A DNA stretch of 43,867 nt, taken from the NCBI GenBank assembly GCA_943787485.1, contig CALSMP010000015.1:1-43867 (forward strand). The letters are read 5' to 3'. The position numbers and the translations under genes are program-made. Of this stretch, positions 15,097 through 24,574 are shown one piece after another (within the stretch, counting starts at the first letter, position 1; every line of letters starts with the position of its first letter). The notes beneath the pieces were generated by a model. That model was not told the origin of the DNA. It saw only the letters and a program-made list of their open reading frames with translations, and searched no databases. Source of the stretch: an uncultured Luminiphilus sp. GTDB lineage: Bacteria; Pseudomonadota; Gammaproteobacteria; Pseudomonadales; Halieaceae.

Positions 15097-15876
15097 ATGC
15101 CAAGAGTAAATCTTACCCAAAGCTCATCCATTGTGACCGGGGGCGCCTCCGGTATCGGTGAAGCGACCGCGCGTCAACTAGCGGAGGCAGGTTCCAAGGT
15201 GGTCGTGGCGGACCTTAACGGAGAGCGTGGTCAGCAGATCGCCGATGAGATCGGTGGTGTGTTCGTTAAGTGCGACGTCACCAAAACCGAAGACGCCGAC
15301 GCCGCTGTCGCCGCCGCCTGTGCGCTCGGACCGCTTCGCGTTTGTGTGAATTCTGCCGGCCTCGGCCTGCCCGCGCGGACCATTGATCGCAACAATGAGC
15401 CGATGGATCTCAAGGGCTTCGATTTCGTTATTCAGGTCAATTTGGTGGGCACATTTAACATGCTGAGCCGTGCGGCGGCGGCCATGGCGAAGACCGAGCC
15501 CATGGATGCCGACGGTGCCCGCGGGGTTATCGTCAACATGGCCTCCGCGGCCGCCTTTGACGGCCAAATTGGCCAGGCGGCCTACTCCGCCTCGAAAGGC
15601 GGTGTCGTTGGGATGACCTTGCCGATCGCCCGTGACCTGAGCTCGGTCGGGATTCGCGTTAATACGGTCGCTCCAGGGTTGATAGACACACCGATCTACG
15701 GTCAGGGCGAGCAGGCAGAAGCCTTCAAGGCCAAGCTGGGTGCCTCGGTGCTGTTTCCCAAGCGCCTTGGGGTTGCCGAAGAGCTGGCCTTTACGGTCAT
15801 GGAGTGCATCACCAATCCGTACATGAATGCCGAGGTCATTCGCATGGATGGCGGCATTCGAATGCCTCCTAGATAA
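15097..15876 (+). CDS. Short-chain dehydrogenase, 3-hydroxyacyl-CoA dehydrogenase type 2-like
   Basis: 259 residues from ATG at 15,097, with AAGGAAA 7 nt upstream; the open frame extends 76 codons further but that part has no SDR character. The Rossmann motif [20 protein letters not shown] after beta-2, NSAGLG and the catalytic Tyr-Lys in [10 protein letters not shown] are all visible, with Ser in [10 protein letters not shown]. The pattern CDVTKTED, [15 protein letters not shown] [13 protein letters not shown] and FPKRLG...[23 protein letters not shown] resembles type II 3-hydroxyacyl-CoA dehydrogenases (HSD17B10-like), which oxidise 3-hydroxyacyl-CoA with NAD+. The substrate remains inferred. 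No operon partner is apparent. Confidence 0.9.
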   Translation: MPRVNLTQSSSIVTGGASGIGEATARQLAEAGSKVVVADLNGERGQQIADEIGGVFVKCDVTKTEDADAAVAAACALGPLRVCVNSAGLGLPARTIDRNNEPMDLKGFDFVIQVNLVGTFNMLSRAAAAMAKTEPMDADGARGVIVNMASAAAFDGQIGQAAYSASKGGVVGMTLPIARDLSSVGIRVNTVAPGLIDTPIYGQGEQAEAFKAKLGASVLFPKRLGVAEELAFTVMECITNPYMNAEVIRMDGGIRMPPR

Positions 15877-16139
15877 GCATGATGGGCAAGTACAGCTTTA
15901 TGACGCTAATGCCCAGTCCAAGGGCGATTGAGCAGGCGCTGAAGGCGGTCGTAGCAACTGATTAGTAAAATAGCTGATGGTCTCGGGGTTAGATGTTGCT
16001 AGCCCCGGTATTTGCCCTCTGTTCATCGGACAGCCTGAAGATTCAGGCATCAAAATTCCATGCCTATCTGCACACCGCTTCCGCGGCAATAGACGGCCCT
16101 CTAGGCCGATGGATCAGCCGCGCAGACAGCTACCCATTG
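15877..16139. other. No recognised gene
   Basis: Convergent intergenic stretch between the dehydrogenase and the glycine-zipper gene. Short open frames here have no recognisable content. Confidence 0.4.
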
Positions 16140-16544
16140 CTAGTTGAGAACGTTGTAACCCCGCCCGCGCAAGCAATTTTTCACGATCTGATCCTTTTGT
16201 TCAGCCGCATTGGCGCTGGCATCACGCCGCTCTCGACTGTTACGCCCGGCGGCGACAATGACACCTGCGCCGGCACCTTTTTTTGCCGCCTTTGACCCCG
16301 AGCCGCCGCTGATAGCGCCGGCAGCTGCACCTACTGCAGCTCCCTTGACTGCGGTACCCGCCACGCTTTCTCGCTGAGGCGCGCCGGGCTGATTTTGCAC
16401 GGCCAGACCTTCACACTGCTGTAGGTCTGTCTGGTATTGGGTGTAGTCCTCAATCTGCGACATATCGACGACCACGTTAGCAAGGGCGCTAGTGACCATC
16501 GCTACACCAAAGATCAAGGTGGGCAACATGATTCTCGTTAACAT
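16140..16544 (-). CDS. Exported glycine-zipper protein
   Basis: 134 residues from ATG at 16,544 with GAGGAG upstream, preferred over a longer frame to 16,631 that lacks a ribosome site. A signal peptide (MLPTLIFGVAMVTSALA) is followed by an acidic segment, then AVKGAAVGAAAGAISGGSG and KKGAGAGVIVAAG, which are glycine-zipper segments as in the 17-kDa antigen/OmpA-like and DUF-type membrane-inserting proteins. The C-terminus has AEQKDQIVKNCLRGRGYNVL, which with the earlier QCEGLA leaves two cysteines for a disulfide. There is no lipobox. Function unknown; outer-membrane or periplasmic association is inferred. Confidence 0.75.
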   Translation of the reverse strand: MLTRIMLPTLIFGVAMVTSALANVVVDMSQIEDYTQYQTDLQQCEGLAVQNQPGAPQRESVAGTAVKGAAVGAAAGAISGGSGSKAAKKGAGAGVIVAAGRNSRERRDASANAAEQKDQIVKNCLRGRGYNVLN

Positions 16545-16723
16545 GGGGATCTCCTCTGCGCCGTGGGGGGCTAAATCACCCACCAAGTGTAGACGGTTTT
16601 TTCCGCCACCCGCCGTCGACGCGGGTATCAATAAGTGACACCTAAAACCTGTCTAACGCGATCAAAAACTTGCACCCTGAAGAGCTAGCTTTCATCATGG
16701 AGGCCTCCAAGCGAGGGCTAAGT

Positions 16724-16861
16724 ATGACGGACAGGTCTTCCGATGAACCCAAGAGTGAGCCATCCCGATGGCGCGGGCGCACAGAGGTGCTGCTGCTAAT
16801 ACTCGGGGGCTTAATCCTGCTTATTCCCACGGTCGCTATTTTGCTGACAGCCGGTGGCTGA
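16724..16861 (+). CDS. Small single-span membrane protein
   Basis: 45 residues from ATG at 16,724, chosen because GAGGG lies about 8 nt upstream; ATG at 16,697 or TTG at 16,670 would lengthen it. A charged N-terminus (DRSSDEPKSEPSRWRGR) is followed by one strong membrane segment (TEVLLLILGGLILLIPTVAI). No family is recognised. It could be a genuine small membrane protein, supported by the hydrophobic pattern and ribosome site, but the evidence is limited. Confidence 0.45.
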   Translation: MTDRSSDEPKSEPSRWRGRTEVLLLILGGLILLIPTVAILLTAGG

Positions 16862-16884
16862 GCGGAGAGCTTTCTGCGACTAGA

Positions 16885-17706
16885 CTAGATCGGCTGGCAG
16901 ATGGGGCAGGTGTATATCCGTCGTGAGTTAGCCGTCGAACGCGTGATTGTTGTATCGCAGACTCGGCAGCGCCGGTTCGCTCTGCCAAACACAAAAAAAC
17001 GCGCCTTGCCGTAAGGTTCTCCCGCCTTTCGCAGGGTTCTGTACTGCCGTTCGGGGATGGTGACGCCCTCAAGCGCATAGCTACGCTGACTAATCGCTAA
17101 TGTCGCCCGGGCAAGCTTGCCAATTTGCCCTTTACTGAGATCTCGGGCCTTGAGAGCCGGGTTAATCCCCGCGACAAATAAGATCTCACTGCGCAGGTAA
17201 TTTCCCAGTCCAGCGAGAAAAGCCTGATCGAGATACACCGAATTTAGCGCTCTTCCAGAAAAGGACTTGCTTTGTAAGCGCTCGGCTACGACCTGCCAGG
17301 TTAAATGGGAGTTGAGAATATCCGGGCCGATACGCCTCAAAAAAGGATGTTCGCCAATGTCCGCTGTGTTCCAAACGCTAATATCGGAAGCGCTATAGAG
17401 CAGCGCACTGTGCTCCTCGGTGTGGATCGCCAGTCGAAGCTGGCGATTAGTTGTGGGCAGCTTATCGCGTTTCACTACCCGCCAAATGCCATAGAGCTGG
17501 TTGTGCGAGTAAATGGTCGATCCAACGTCAAAGTGGGTTAGCAGCGCTTTGCCGCGGGTCTCCAGGGCAATAACCTTGCTACCGGTTAATGCTTTAGAAA
17601 AGCGCTTTAGTGGCTTTAACCCAAATGCAACTTTCTCAACAGTTCTATTTTTTAATACCGCCTCAATTTTGTCGGCGGCACGACGTATTTCAGGGCCCTC
17701 AGGCAT
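16885..17706 (-). CDS. nei: Endonuclease VIII (DNA glycosylase/AP lyase)
   Basis: 273 residues, a typical length. It starts MPEGPEIRRAADKIE, in which Pro2 is the catalytic nucleophile after Met removal and Glu3 and Glu6 are conserved. The middle helix-two-turn-helix segment reads GLGNYLRSEILFVAGINP. The C-terminal zinc finger has CRVC and CPIC with TITRSTANSRRIYT between them, including the RRIY arginine that enters the DNA. The IYTCPICQ form fits Nei rather than MutM. It removes oxidised pyrimidines by base excision repair in the cytoplasm. It is convergent with the small membrane protein gene and has its own upstream region. Confidence 0.93.
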   Translation of the reverse strand: MPEGPEIRRAADKIEAVLKNRTVEKVAFGLKPLKRFSKALTGSKVIALETRGKALLTHFDVGSTIYSHNQLYGIWRVVKRDKLPTTNRQLRLAIHTEEHSALLYSASDISVWNTADIGEHPFLRRIGPDILNSHLTWQVVAERLQSKSFSGRALNSVYLDQAFLAGLGNYLRSEILFVAGINPALKARDLSKGQIGKLARATLAISQRSYALEGVTIPERQYRTLRKAGEPYGKARFFVFGRANRRCRVCDTTITRSTANSRRIYTCPICQPI

Positions 17707-17917
17707 CTTAAATAACCCTCACTTTCACGACGTGTATTCCACCCATTGGTTCGTCATCAGCGCATTCATCCACTGGGTCCGTTAGATTCTCACTAACGCT
17801 GAGCGGACCCCCGTCACAAGACGTTCCATCGGCGCTAGCGATATGTCACCAAATGCACATTCTCATGGGCGCCGCTTTTCACATAATAGGGAATTCCACC
17901 CTTTTGGAAAATCCGTC

Positions 17918-18679
17918 ATGCGAATGTCACTCCAAGGTACCGTTAGTAGTTTCTGCTACAGATTACTGCTCGGTGTTTTAGTGTACTGCTCAAGCTCTGC
18001 CCATGCCGAAAATAGCGATTGGTCTAGCCAGGGATTAATCTACCTACTTGGCCCCGCTCTCGATGGCACCAGTGGTATTGGACCTTTCGATACCGAAGTG
18101 GACATGGACGCGGGTGATGTTTTCGATGCGCTCGATGGTGCTTTTCTTGGCATGTATCGCGGGCAAAACAACCGCTGGGGTGTCGCACTCGACGTAGTTC
18201 ATATGGACCTTAAGGGCGATGCCACAGGGGATCGGGGCGCCCTGTCGGGCACGGTGGGCGTCAGGCAGTCATCGGTGATCGCGTCGGGGTATTACCGCGT
18301 CTCTAAGGAGTTTAGGATCATTGGCGGAGCGCTCTACAACGACCTCGCAACCCGCGTCTCACTAAGCGGCCCCTTGAATGACCGAAATCAGAAAGTGTCA
18401 GAGGACTGGATCGACCCAGTCGTCGGGGTGGGATACGACGTGCCGTTGGGTGAAAGCTGGGACTTCTCGGGCTCAGCCCTGGTGGGCGGCTTTGGCCTTG
18501 GATCCGATCTGGTCATGGTGTTCAGCGCCAGCTTTGCCTATCGCTTCAACGACTGGTCCAGTATCACTTTGGGTGGCCGTTACCTCGACTTTGACTATGA
18601 AGACGGGCAGGGAGCGGATCGCTTCAAGTTTGACGTGAAACAGTACGGGCCTTCTGTGGGTTTTCGCTTCGATTTCTGA
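17918..18679 (+). CDS. Outer-membrane beta-barrel protein
   Basis: 253 residues from ATG at 17,918; the frame opens at 17,843 but GGAAA and the signal peptide favour the later start. The signal sequence (RLLLGVLVYCSSSAHAE) is followed by alternating hydrophobic strands such as WGVALDVVHMDLKG, GVRQSSVIASGYYRV, FRIIGGALYNDL, WDFSGSALVGGFG and SSITLGGRYLDFDYE. It ends YGPSVGFRFDF, with a terminal Phe as used for Bam-dependent barrel assembly. About eight to ten strands are likely. The family is close in style to OmpW/opacity-like small barrels, but I do not assign it further. Confidence 0.8.
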   Translation: MRMSLQGTVSSFCYRLLLGVLVYCSSSAHAENSDWSSQGLIYLLGPALDGTSGIGPFDTEVDMDAGDVFDALDGAFLGMYRGQNNRWGVALDVVHMDLKGDATGDRGALSGTVGVRQSSVIASGYYRVSKEFRIIGGALYNDLATRVSLSGPLNDRNQKVSEDWIDPVVGVGYDVPLGESWDFSGSALVGGFGLGSDLVMVFSASFAYRFNDWSSITLGGRYLDFDYEDGQGADRFKFDVKQYGPSVGFRFDF

Positions 18680-19099
18680 GTCTGGATGCTCGGCTCAAAC
18701 CCGGCGAGAGCAGCACATTCTGCGCCTCGGTGCTGACCAAACAACCCTAGAGATAATGCCCGCAGGCCCAATACCCCCTCGGATTGGGGGGATTTATGGC
18801 ACTTGTACCAGGACTTGCGGGGTACGCCCTACAGTCCGGTCGATAAATGGTTTACACTTCGCGCCGCTGTGCGGTAGTGACCTCATCAGCTTAAGATTAT
18901 TCTCGATTTCTGAAACATCCGCGACCGCGGTGCACAGATAGCGCCGTCAACCCTGTTTCGCCGGTCCCGCCAGATCCTCCTAGGGTGATTAGCGGTAACC
19001 AAAATGCGTGGCATTAACCACCTTAAAAATCGAGAAAGCGCGCCCAATCGGGCCTAAAACAACGCAAAAGCACTCGAACTGACAGCAATAGGAAGGTTA
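18680..19099. other. Noncoding stretch with a possible terminator
   Basis: No gene seen. CCAAT-A-CCCCC at about 18,769-18,778 can pair with either ATTGG or GGGGG at 18,783-18,791, giving two alternative small hairpins. This may be the terminator of the barrel gene, though the T-tract is poor. The promoter of the coiled-coil gene should lie towards 19,099. Confidence 0.35.
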
Positions 19100-19675
19100 A
19101 TGAACGACACACTGACTCTAAACAAACTTGAAAAACTCATCGAAATGGAAACCCAGATTCGAGCTGAATATCAACCCCAGCTTGAGGAAAAAGAAGCTGC
19201 CATTTCACAGCTGACCAGCGATAAAACCGCACTTGAAGGTAAAGTCGCTGAATTGGAAAAGATCATTGCCACGCAGCTCGCAACTATCACCGAGCTATCC
19301 AGCAAATCCAAAGACACTCAATCACTTGAGCAGCGCAATCGCGAGCTACACAATCGCTCGGAAAATATGAGAGAAGAAGTCGCTTCGGTAAAGAGTCGTA
19401 TCAAGGCGCTTCAAAAAGACCTAGTCAGCGAGCGCGCCGAATTGGCGGAGCTCAAAAAGTATGACCCGCCGCGCCTGCGCAAAAATCTGGATGCCTCCAA
19501 GAAAAAACTCGCTGATAAAACCAAAGCCGCTGACAAGCTTCAGAAATCGCTGAATCAGGTGCGGTCAGAAAATACGGAGTTGGAGCAGAAAGTCAAAGAC
19601 CTCGAAGCACAGCTTGAGGCTATCAATGCCAACAAGGAGAGCCAAACCGAGGAAGGGCAGCAGGCCGCTGCTTAA
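19100..19675 (+). CDS. Coiled-coil protein of unknown function
   Basis: 191 residues from ATG at 19,100 with AGGAAGG upstream. Nearly the whole chain is heptad-rich and charged (AELEKIIATQLATITELSSK, ELHNRSENMREEVASVKSR, NLDASKKKLADKTKAADKLQ, ELEQKVKDLEAQLEAI), so a long coiled coil is expected, broken once at KKYDPPRLRKN. There is no signal peptide or membrane segment, which makes it cytoplasmic. No domain is recognised; the Pro-Pro break could be a hinge. No operon partner is apparent. Confidence 0.8.
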   Translation: MNDTLTLNKLEKLIEMETQIRAEYQPQLEEKEAAISQLTSDKTALEGKVAELEKIIATQLATITELSSKSKDTQSLEQRNRELHNRSENMREEVASVKSRIKALQKDLVSERAELAELKKYDPPRLRKNLDASKKKLADKTKAADKLQKSLNQVRSENTELEQKVKDLEAQLEAINANKESQTEEGQQAAA

Positions 19676-19846
19676 GTCTCAAACCCCCGATGGTGATTGA
19701 CGCTTTAAATCTTCGCCATCTTTGGTAGGGTTAGCGCTACATAAAAAAGAGAGCCATCGTTGATTGCGTATGGCCTCACCATTTAGCTTGAGACCGCTTC
19801 GATGACCCCTTTGAAGCACCTACGTCTTGTAGCTGCAGGGGGAACA

Positions 19847-21442
19847 ATGTCACAACAAGCCGTTACCAACGTGGAATCCTCCGGATTCTATGCCGGCTAC
19901 AACCGCTGGATTGCGGTCTCGGTCAAGGTCATCATCATGCTCCTTGTCCTCTGGGCATCAATCGCCGCCGATGCCGCCGATATCCTACTGGGCATTCAAA
20001 GCGCCACCATCGACCTCTTCGGCATCTGGTATATCGGTGCCACCGCGGCGTTTATGAGCACGAGCGTACTTCTTGCGCTGATTCCTATGACCGGCAAACA
20101 GCGGCTCGGCGCCGCGGATGTCGCGCCGGAATTTGGCCGTTTCGCTTGGTTTTCTATGATGTTTGGCGCCGGCATTGGCGTCGGCATGTTGACCTACTCA
20201 ACCGCCGAACCGCTCTATCATTTTGGCAACAACCCCGACGTCATCATGGGTCACGCCGGGGCCCTCACGCCCGAAAATGTCCGCTACGCCTACAAGTGGA
20301 CGCTGCTTCATTACGGGCTCACCCCTTGGGCGTGCTACGCCGTCGTGGGGCTTTCCTTGGCCTATTTTTCCTATCGCAAGGGAATGCCCCTGACTATTCG
20401 CTCGCCTTTTAGCGCCCTGTTGGGTCATCGCTTTGGCACCGTGGCCGGCGGATTCGTTGATACCGCGGCCATTCTGGCTACGGTCATCGGTATCGCAGTC
20501 ACCATTGGCTACGGCGTCTCGCAACTCGCCTATGGTTTTCATCAAATTGCCGACTGGGACTGGCTGTTAGACGAGGGGCAACCCAGCATCATGGCGCTCA
20601 GTGCAGCGGTGTTTATCATCATCTTTGCGTCGATGCTCTCTGCGCTCTCGGGCATTGGCCGCGGTATCAAGTGGCTTTCAAACCTCAATATGGTGCTGTC
20701 GTGGCTACTGCTAGCGGTGTTTGTTATCTTCGGCGCAACCCTGTTCGCCGGGGAGGCTTTCATCTTTGGCATTGTCGACTATGTAAGAGCACTACCCGAG
20801 ATGTCCCTCACAGTCTGGTCGCCCGATGGCTCCGAAGAATCTGCTGCCCTAAGCGGCTGGCAGGCGAGCTGGACGATTTTTTATTGGGCCTGGTGGATAG
20901 CGTTTACGCCCTTCGTCGGCCTGTTTCTGGCGCGAGTTTCCCGGGGCAGAACTATCCGAGAATATGTTGTCGGCGCGATGGTCCTACCCTCGGCGATGTG
21001 CTTTGCCTGGTTCTGCATTCTAGGGGGTACCGCTTTGGATCTTGAGCTATCCGGTATGGCGGGCGGCAGTATCTTGAACGCCGATTTATCCGCACAGCTA
21101 TTTGCCACACTTGATGTGCTATTCAATGCATCCTGGGTATTCCCCATGGCCTGCCTCTGCGTCATTCTTTTGCTCACCTATCTCATTACCTCGGCAGACT
21201 CCGCGGTGCTAGTTATCAACACGATTGTTTCTGGAGGTGCCGAGGACGACCATGATGCGCGTCATATCGTCTTGTGGAGCGCGCTTCTCGGACTCGTCAT
21301 TATCACGCTACTGCTCGCTGGCGGACTCGATGCGCTGCGCTCGGTGATGATCATCGGCGCCCTGCCCTTCTCATTCGTCATGGCGTTCATGCTCTTCGCG
21401 CTGATCCTCATGATCTGGCGAGACAGACACGACCCCAATTAA
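19847..21442 (+). CDS. BCCT-family transporter (betaine/choline/carnitine type)
   Basis: 531 residues from ATG at 19,847, chosen because AGGGGG precedes it; the frame also has ATG at 19,802. About twelve membrane segments. The family glycine stretch is FGAGIGVGMLTYSTAEPLYHF (residues 106-126) and the signature in the eighth helix region reads WWIAFTPFVGLFLARVSRGRTIREYV. These proteins import trimethylammonium compounds such as glycine betaine, choline or carnitine, often coupled to Na+ and used in osmoprotection. Tyr-Ser-Thr at the family motif differs from the GVAEP of BetP/BetT, so the substrate may be different. No cytoplasmic osmosensing tail of BetP length is present. The next gene downstream starts 135 bp away. 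Confidence 0.92.
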   Translation: MSQQAVTNVESSGFYAGYNRWIAVSVKVIIMLLVLWASIAADAADILLGIQSATIDLFGIWYIGATAAFMSTSVLLALIPMTGKQRLGAADVAPEFGRFAWFSMMFGAGIGVGMLTYSTAEPLYHFGNNPDVIMGHAGALTPENVRYAYKWTLLHYGLTPWACYAVVGLSLAYFSYRKGMPLTIRSPFSALLGHRFGTVAGGFVDTAAILATVIGIAVTIGYGVSQLAYGFHQIADWDWLLDEGQPSIMALSAAVFIIIFASMLSALSGIGRGIKWLSNLNMVLSWLLLAVFVIFGATLFAGEAFIFGIVDYVRALPEMSLTVWSPDGSEESAALSGWQASWTIFYWAWWIAFTPFVGLFLARVSRGRTIREYVVGAMVLPSAMCFAWFCILGGTALDLELSGMAGGSILNADLSAQLFATLDVLFNASWVFPMACLCVILLLTYLITSADSAVLVINTIVSGGAEDDHDARHIVLWSALLGLVIITLLLAGGLDALRSVMIIGALPFSFVMAFMLFALILMIWRDRHDPN

Positions 21443-21577
21443 TGGCATCCTGCAAAGGTCGCTTTTTGCCAATCGCCAGCCTGCGAGCATCTAATTTATT
21501 TAAGATAGGAACTCACCCCCTGTAAAAACTACTGGCTTCGGTGTACTTTCCAAAGACTAAGGAGTTTGACCGCCACC

Positions 21578-22909
21578 ATGTCAACAGCACCGGTGCAAAA
21601 GCAACACGCCAGCCCGTCTGATACGACCGGCGTCGCTGGTTTTTTGCGCTCGATTATTAGCGTTGGTCGTGGGCTGCTCAGCGGCCGACCGACGGTGTCT
21701 GCGGCCACGGCGGAAAGCTTGGTCGGCGAGTGTCATGCGCTACTACACCACCGCGGCGAGGCTTCGGGACTCGCGCTGGCAGATGACGTAAATAAGGCCT
21801 ACGCCGCGCTGGACGAGCAGCAAAAGCTCCTCTTTTTCCAAGCGCTGCGTCAAGAATTTGCCGTGGACCCGACACAAGTTACTGCCGCTGCCAACCAGTA
21901 TAGCGATGACCCCAATCACGACACCCTGATGCAGATTTCCAAAGCGGTCGAAGCGCCGAGAGTGCGTCTATTTCGCCGCATGAATATGGCGCCGGGCGGC
22001 ACGTCCATGTTGGTGAAACTGCGCGGAGATCTACTCGCAGTTTTGCCGCAACACCCCGAACTCAGAGCCGTCGACTCTGATTTAAAGCACCAGTTTATTT
22101 CCTGGTTTAACAAGGGCTTTCTCGAGCTGCGCGCCATTGATTGGAATTCGCCGGCACTCGTGCTCGAACGGATCATCGAATACGAGTCGGTGCACGCTAT
22201 CAACGGCTGGGACGATCTTCGCTCTCGACTTCGGGAAGACCGTCTCTGCTACGCGTTCTTTCACCCTGCGCTACCCAACGATCCGCTTGTGTTTGTTGAG
22301 ATCGCACTGACCCATGGTATTCCCACCGCCATTGGGCCACTGCTTGATCTCTCTCGGCGCACCGAAAATCACAATGAGTTTGATACGGTTGTTTTCTACT
22401 CTATCAGTAACTGCCATCCAGGATTGACTGGGGTTTCATTTGGAAATTTTCTGATTAAACAAGTGGTCGAGAAGATCAGTAAACGCCACACACAGGCGAA
22501 AACCTATGTGACGCTGTCGCCGGTACCTGGTTTTTGCCGCTGGCTCGATTCTGCTTCGGCTGAACACGGGGTCGATGCCGAAATCATCAGATCCATGGCA
22601 GAGTCACAAGGGGGTGCGGCTCCCTCAGAATCCCGCGATGTAGCGCTCAAACTTTGCGCCCATTATCTGATCAATGAAAAAAGCGGCCAGCTCGCCATGG
22701 ACCCCGTGGCTCGGTTTCATTTGGGCAATGGCGCACAGCTCGCGGGTATCCACTGGGCGGCTGACCTGAGCGACAAGGGGCTCGCGCAGTCCGCCGGCAT
22801 CATGGTGAACTATCACTACGACATAAGCGCGATCGAGCGCAATCATGACGCCTACTTTGATCGCGGTGAAATCGCTGTCACGAAGGGAATCAATCGCCTA
22901 CTCGGCTGA
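21578..22909 (+). CDS. Malonyl-CoA decarboxylase
   Basis: 443 residues from ATG at 21,578; a TTG at 21,566 is too close to the AAGGAG to be the start. The N-terminal helical domain is followed by the catalytic GNAT-fold domain with CYAFFHPALPNDPLVFVEIA and FDTVVFYSISNCHPGLTGVS (about residues 268-287), then FGNFLIKQVVEKI and YVTLSPVPGFCRWL, all diagnostic of the family. It converts malonyl-CoA to acetyl-CoA and CO2 in the cytoplasm, either detoxifying or regulating malonyl-CoA. A free-standing MCD rather than a malonate operon is seen here. Its last 12 bp overlap the convergent symporter gene. Confidence 0.95.
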   Translation: MSTAPVQKQHASPSDTTGVAGFLRSIISVGRGLLSGRPTVSAATAESLVGECHALLHHRGEASGLALADDVNKAYAALDEQQKLLFFQALRQEFAVDPTQVTAAANQYSDDPNHDTLMQISKAVEAPRVRLFRRMNMAPGGTSMLVKLRGDLLAVLPQHPELRAVDSDLKHQFISWFNKGFLELRAIDWNSPALVLERIIEYESVHAINGWDDLRSRLREDRLCYAFFHPALPNDPLVFVEIALTHGIPTAIGPLLDLSRRTENHNEFDTVVFYSISNCHPGLTGVSFGNFLIKQVVEKISKRHTQAKTYVTLSPVPGFCRWLDSASAEHGVDAEIIRSMAESQGGAAPSESRDVALKLCAHYLINEKSGQLAMDPVARFHLGNGAQLAGIHWAADLSDKGLAQSAGIMVNYHYDISAIERNHDAYFDRGEIAVTKGINRLLG

Positions 22910-24259
22910 ACTCCGAGACAATCGATCAAAGTAATCCCGCGCCGCCATCATGACTTTCGGCGCCAGCATCAAGGTGCTGATCATGGTGGGGATTGCCATT
23001 AACCCGTAGCTCCCCGAAATAAGATTGAACACCACATCGATACTGACGGTGGCACCGAACACAACCGCGACAATAAAAAACCAGCGAAACCAAGGTTGCC
23101 AGCGGGCGCCCACCAAAAAACCAAAACATTTGGCCCCGTAATACCACCCGGTAAACATGGTGGTGGTACTCAAAATCAACGCCACAAAGCCGAGCGCAAT
23201 CAAACCCGTGACGCCCATCGTGGACTCAAAGGCCGCCGCGGTCAGAGTGATTCCCGAGAGATCTCCCGGTGCCTGCCAGTCAGCCGCGAGCAAAATAACG
23301 AGCGCCGTGCAGGTGCATACCAGCAGGGTGTCAAACACAGGGCCCAGAGTCGCCACCAACCCCTCGCGGACAGGTTCCCGGGTCTTTGCCGCGCCGTGCG
23401 CCATCACCTCGGTGCCTACCCCAGCCTCGTTAGAGAACACCCCTCGACTCACACCAATCAGCATCACACCCACGAATCCTCCCCCGACAGCCGAGGGCTG
23501 GAAGGCTTCAGACAGTATCAACGAAAACACCCCGGGAACCGCTGACCAATGGCTGACAATCACCCATAGGGTCATTGAGACATACACGACGACCATCAGG
23601 GGCAAGGTCGCAACCGCCACTTTCGCCACGCGCGGCAAGCCACCAAAAATCACGATACCCACTAACAAAGCCAAACCGAGTCCGGTGAGTGGTGCAGACC
23701 ACACGGGGGGCGTTCCCGCAAAGAGCGTGCTGTTGATTAATGCTGTCAGCTGATTCGCCTGAAACATGGGCAAGGTGCCAATCAGGCCTGCCAGAGAAAA
23801 CAAAATGGCGAGCGGGTAAAAGGCACGCGGTAAGGCCTCTCGGATGACATACATGGGTCCACCCTGCAGCTGACCAAGGCTGTCATATCCACGATACATA
23901 ACGCCCAGGGAGCAGGTGAAAAACTTGGTGGCTATCCCTATTAGCGCAGACATCCACATCCAAAACACCGCACCGGGCCCGCCCGCAACAATGGCGAGGG
24001 CAACTCCGGCTATGTTGCCAAGCCCCATGGTATTGGACAGTGCTGCAGCTAGCGCCTGAAAATGGCTCAGTTCGCCGGGCTCATCTGGGGTATCAAACTT
24101 ACCCGCCATAATGGCGAAGGCATGACCGAGATAGCGATAAGGCAGCGCACGTGAGAACACCAAAAAGAAAAAGCCGCCGCCCAACAGCAAGGCGACCATA
24201 GGCGCGCCCCAAATGGTGTCTACAAAAGCCAGTGAGAAGGCTTCGAGGGTCTCAATCAT
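22898..24259 (-). CDS. Na+:alanine/glycine symporter (AGCS family)
   Basis: 453 residues from ATG at 24,259, with about ten to eleven membrane segments. The family block MGLGNIAGVALAIVAGGPGA followed by VFWMWMSALIGIATKF is intact, as is VFSNEAGVGTEVMAHGAAKT with its GxG and SNE. These transporters take up small neutral amino acids, mainly alanine and glycine, with Na+, in the inner membrane. It is convergent with, and overlaps by 12 bp, the malonyl-CoA decarboxylase gene, so the two may interfere at their 3' ends. No strong ribosome site is seen before the start. Confidence 0.93.
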   Translation of the reverse strand: MIETLEAFSLAFVDTIWGAPMVALLLGGGFFFLVFSRALPYRYLGHAFAIMAGKFDTPDEPGELSHFQALAAALSNTMGLGNIAGVALAIVAGGPGAVFWMWMSALIGIATKFFTCSLGVMYRGYDSLGQLQGGPMYVIREALPRAFYPLAILFSLAGLIGTLPMFQANQLTALINSTLFAGTPPVWSAPLTGLGLALLVGIVIFGGLPRVAKVAVATLPLMVVVYVSMTLWVIVSHWSAVPGVFSLILSEAFQPSAVGGGFVGVMLIGVSRGVFSNEAGVGTEVMAHGAAKTREPVREGLVATLGPVFDTLLVCTCTALVILLAADWQAPGDLSGITLTAAAFESTMGVTGLIALGFVALILSTTTMFTGWYYGAKCFGFLVGARWQPWFRWFFIVAVVFGATVSIDVVFNLISGSYGLMAIPTMISTLMLAPKVMMAARDYFDRLSRSSAE

Positions 24260-24513
24260 TTCAAGGGTCCGAGCGGGCGGGTAACCAGAACACTACCACA
24301 GCAACGCATCGGCGGGAGGCGCCGCCGCGAGGCTACCAAAACGCCGGCTCCTAGCAAAACGGGGGTGCCTGTAAAAAAAGCAGAGCTGATTATGGCCCGC
24401 GGAAGGCGCAAAAACCCTCGCAGGACTAAAGCAATTCGATCTAGAAAAAGGTAATGTGATGGACCGGTCATGGTCCGCATGTCGTACATAATGACGGGAG
24501 TAACACGATGAAA

Positions 24514-24534
24514 GAGCCGCCCCTCGGACGGCTC
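24514..24534. other. Short hairpin in the divergent intergenic region
   Basis: GAGCCG (24,514-24,519) pairs with CGGCTC (24,529-24,534) around a 9-nt loop. The region 24,260-24,574 lies between the divergent symporter and VOC genes and should hold both promoters. On the minus strand the stem is followed by TTTC, so a weak terminator or leader structure is possible. Confidence 0.35.
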
Positions 24535-24574
24535 CACAAGAAAAGACCCCACGACACACTACAAGGAAATTACT

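Noticed and set aside
24256..24552. Minus-strand frame of 98 codons upstream of the symporter
   Set aside because: Composition and lack of domain suggest noncoding promoter DNA; it also overlaps the symporter start.
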